This document shows, piece by piece, positions 61,876 through 64,000 of a stretch of 64,000 nt of DNA. Each line of letters starts with the position of its first letter. Positions within the stretch are counted from its first letter, which is position 1. Both the position numbers and the translations under genes were made by a program. Under the pieces are notes generated by a model, which saw nothing but the letters and a program-made list of their open reading frames with translations, was not told the origin of the DNA and ran no database searches. Origin of the DNA: Saprospiraceae bacterium (GTDB taxonomy: Bacteria > Bacteroidota > Bacteroidia > Chitinophagales > Saprospiraceae); assembly GCA_016715405.1 (NCBI GenBank), contig JADKAE010000001.1:124001-188000 (forward strand), read 5' to 3'.

Positions 61876-63531
61876 ATGAGCAAAAAACGCTACCCCGGCG
61901 TACGGCCTTTTGAAACCGCCGATAAAGACCTCTTTTTCGGACGGGATCGCGACGTGCAGGAGCTGAGCGTGCTGATCGCGCTGGAGAAAATGGTGGTGCT
62001 GTTCGGCAAATCGGGCTACGGCAAAAGCTCGCTGATCAATGCCGGTATTGTGCCCTATTTAGCCGCCCAAACTATAGATGAAGAATCCGGCTGGACGACT
62101 GTTGTGATGCGCCCCGGCAGTTATACCGAAGGCGCAAGCCTGGCGCCTGTCGACAACTTGCTGCTGCGGCTCCAGGAAAAAGCTCCGGCGGCTAAGCCCG
62201 ACGGCTTTATGGGCGATATTCCGCCCCAACCCCTTTTGTGGCACGAATTCAAACGGCGCCAGGTAGAGCGCCCCAGCCGCTATTTGTTGATTTTCGACCA
62301 GTTTGAAGAGTTCTTTACTTATCCCCTGATACAACAAGAAGCCTTCAAAGCCGAACTGGCCGAGTTGCTCTACGTCGATATGCCGCAATCCGTGCGGGAG
62401 GCCGCCAAGGGCCTCGATAAGTCCGACCGGCAGTTGCTTTCCGAGCCGCTCGACGTCAAAGCCCTTTTTGTGATCAGGGCCGACCGGTTGAGCCTGCTCG
62501 ATACCCTGAAAGACCGGCTGCCTGCTATCCTCCACAAGCGCTACGAACTCAAAGCGCTGAGCGAGCAGCAAGCCCGCGAAGCCATCGAAAAGCCGGCGCA
62601 GCAACAAGGCGATTTTGTATCGCCGCCGTTTCGGTACAGTCCGGAGGCGCTGCGCCTGATGGTAGAAAAACTGAGCGAGAGCAAAAGCGGGGTATACCGC
62701 AGCGGCGTCGAAGCCTTTCAGTTGCAGATCTTGTGCGAATACCTCGAAGGAGAAATCGTGGCTGGGCATATTCCCGGGCAACTGGTTCAGCCCTCCCATT
62801 TTGCCGATAAGATCAACGCGATATTTGAGGGGTATTACCAGCGACTACTGGGCAAACTACCCGGGCAGGTCTCGAAGGCCACGCACACGCTGATAGAAGA
62901 ATCCCTCATTTTCGAAGACGGGCAGACCGGCGAATCGCGGCGACTCAGCGTAGATGCCGACGTACTGGTGCAGCGCTACGCCCATTTGGGTATAAGTCGC
63001 GACACCCTGCAGGCGTTAGAAAACGCCTTCCTGCTGCGCCGCGAGGCCAACTCGATGGGCGGGTTCAGCTACGAACTCAGCCACGACACCCTGCTGGCGC
63101 CGATACTCAAGCTAAAAGCCGGGCGCACAGCCCAGGAAGCCGCCCTGGCAGAGCGCCAAGCCGCCCGTCGTCGCCAGCGCCGCTTGCTGACGGCCCGCGG
63201 ACTGGCATTACTCAGTCTGGCCACGGTAATAGCCATCGTAGTAAATGTCATCATCCTGCGCAACGACGCCGTAGAAGCCCGCAAAGTGGCCGAAAAAGAG
63301 AAAACCAAAGCCGAGCGGGCCCTCGAGAGTGTATTAAAGGCCCAACAGGCCAAAGAAAAAACGGAATTCGGCGTCCGCCTCGAGCGCATCGCCCAGGTAT
63401 TGCGCGGCGGCAACTGTCCCGACCAAGGCCAACTACTCGACCTCGACACCATGCGCGTCCGCCATGCCGCCGATGCCGTATTACAACAAAAAATAAAAAC
63501 CGTAACCGATCAACTCACCAATTGCCGATAG
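61876..63531 (+). CDS. nSTAND1-type NTPase with one membrane segment
   Basis: 551 residues. The start YPGVRPFETADKDLFFGRD is typical of nSTAND1; Walker A GKSGYGKSS at 44-52, Walker B LLIFDQFEEFF at 137-147. A winged-helix-like region follows (about 340-420), then an Arg/Ala-rich coiled stretch, a membrane helix at about 442-461 and a helical tail with ARKVAEKEKTKAERALESVL. In many relatives this tail leads directly into WD40 or other repeats; here the protein ends and the next gene, 2 bp later, encodes WG repeats. It likely senses a signal and switches the SIR2-like partner (inference). Confidence 0.88.
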   Translation: MSKKRYPGVRPFETADKDLFFGRDRDVQELSVLIALEKMVVLFGKSGYGKSSLINAGIVPYLAAQTIDEESGWTTVVMRPGSYTEGASLAPVDNLLLRLQEKAPAAKPDGFMGDIPPQPLLWHEFKRRQVERPSRYLLIFDQFEEFFTYPLIQQEAFKAELAELLYVDMPQSVREAAKGLDKSDRQLLSEPLDVKALFVIRADRLSLLDTLKDRLPAILHKRYELKALSEQQAREAIEKPAQQQGDFVSPPFRYSPEALRLMVEKLSESKSGVYRSGVEAFQLQILCEYLEGEIVAGHIPGQLVQPSHFADKINAIFEGYYQRLLGKLPGQVSKATHTLIEESLIFEDGQTGESRRLSVDADVLVQRYAHLGISRDTLQALENAFLLRREANSMGGFSYELSHDTLLAPILKLKAGRTAQEAALAERQAARRRQRRLLTARGLALLSLATVIAIVVNVIILRNDAVEARKVAEKEKTKAERALESVLKAQQAKEKTEFGVRLERIAQVLRGGNCPDQGQLLDLDTMRVRHAADAVLQQKIKTVTDQLTNCR

Positions 63532-63533
63532 CT

Positions 63534-64000
63534 ATGAAAAGTCTGCTCGCCCTGTGCCTGATTATGTCGGCCCTGATTCCACTTTCTGCCCAGCAGAAGC
63601 CTTGTAAGTCTTACGACTGCACCATCCAACGTGCAAAAGCCGCCATTGCCGGCAAAAACTACCAGCAGGCCTTCGACAACCTGGAATCGGCCGAAGGCTA
63701 CCCCAATGCCAGGATCAGCGAGGTGCGCGCCCTGCGCAAGCAACTGTTCAACGCCGTAGAAAAAGACAAACAAGTCGCTATCGCAGCACGGGATGAAGCA
63801 AAAAAACAAAAAGAGCTGGCTGAAAAACAAACCAAACTGGCCCGGCAGGAAAAGTTGCGTTCTGATTCACTGTTCAACCTCGCGGAGGCCGAACGGGAGA
63901 AGGCAGAGGCGGTGTTGGATAAGATTTATTTTTATGAGGGTAAGTTTGGGTTGGCTTATGAAAATGGAAAATATGGATTTATTGATAAAAATCTGGAGAC
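63534..64000 (+). CDS. Exported WG-repeat protein, partial
   Basis: The first 155 residues are visible; the gene continues past the window end. Signal peptide MKSLLALCLIMSALIPLSA, a TPR-like helical part (AKAAIAGKNYQQAFDNLESA), a long coiled coil (about 80-130; KKQKELAEKQTKLARQEKL) and then the first WG-type repeat (KFGLAYENGKYGFIDKN). WG repeats probably form a propeller-like binding surface. It follows the nSTAND gene by 2 bp, so the three genes form one operon, with the repeat part placed outside the cytoplasm. Confidence 0.85.
   Translation, partial: MKSLLALCLIMSALIPLSAQQKPCKSYDCTIQRAKAAIAGKNYQQAFDNLESAEGYPNARISEVRALRKQLFNAVEKDKQVAIAARDEAKKQKELAEKQTKLARQEKLRSDSLFNLAEAEREKAEAVLDKIYFYEGKFGLAYENGKYGFIDKNLE

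Overview
The window looks like chromosomal DNA of a Bacteroidota bacterium, most likely of the Saprospiria type (inference). The evidence is a type IX secretion C-terminal sorting domain, a TonB receptor with a carboxypeptidase-regulatory-like N-terminus, TAnnTTTG-type -7 boxes, almost no Shine-Dalgarno sequences, and intergenic DNA full of short 'phrase-like' repeats. No rRNA or tRNA gene was seen. More than 40 apparent frameshifts break otherwise well conserved genes. Where I could restore the frame, the fix is nearly always one base in a short homopolymer, so I read them as sequence errors and annotate the restored genes.

Layout. 1-4100: an AT-rich islet (DUF4386 protein, thioredoxin-reductase-like enzyme, atypical SDR, outer-membrane protein, AraC regulator). 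4.2-23.9 kb: GC-richer core genes: molybdopterin oxidoreductase, nadA (with an in-frame TAG), a TonB receptor, a metal ABC permease fused to a DtxR-like domain behind a palindromic operator, cysE-cysM, icd, a secreted M36 protease with sorting domain, 3-hydroxyacyl-CoA dehydrogenase, amidohydrolase, methyltransferase, mnmE. 23.9-33.5 kb: accessory region starting at the mnmE 3' end. It holds a RloA/RloB-type (AbiL-like) putative defence pair, an aminotransferase / kinase-like / secernin operon, an mnmE-end-like sequence, and three RhuM-family copies in different states of decay. 33.5-41.7 kb: crcB-DUF190-MFS, four-helix-bundle protein, HD protein, a large secreted WD40-caspase protein, and an XRE-ImmA protein.

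42.2-57.7 kb is the most striking region: a one-directional electron-transfer cluster. It encodes a membrane b-type cytochrome, an Fe-S flavoprotein, a cytochrome with about 23 CxxCH motifs, a giant cytochrome with about 80 CxxCH motifs in about 2,000 residues, an outer-membrane beta-barrel and a lipoprotein, followed by a convergent CcsBA cytochrome c maturation gene. Together these could carry electrons from the inner membrane through the periplasm and across or beyond the outer membrane.

57.8-60.6 kb holds kup (heavily frameshifted) and uppP. 60.8-64.0 kb holds a SIR2-like protein with an EAD11-like C-terminus, an nSTAND1-type NTPase with one membrane segment, and a secreted WG-repeat protein cut by the window end. 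This looks like a conflict or signalling cassette and is the second strongest candidate for an undescribed system.
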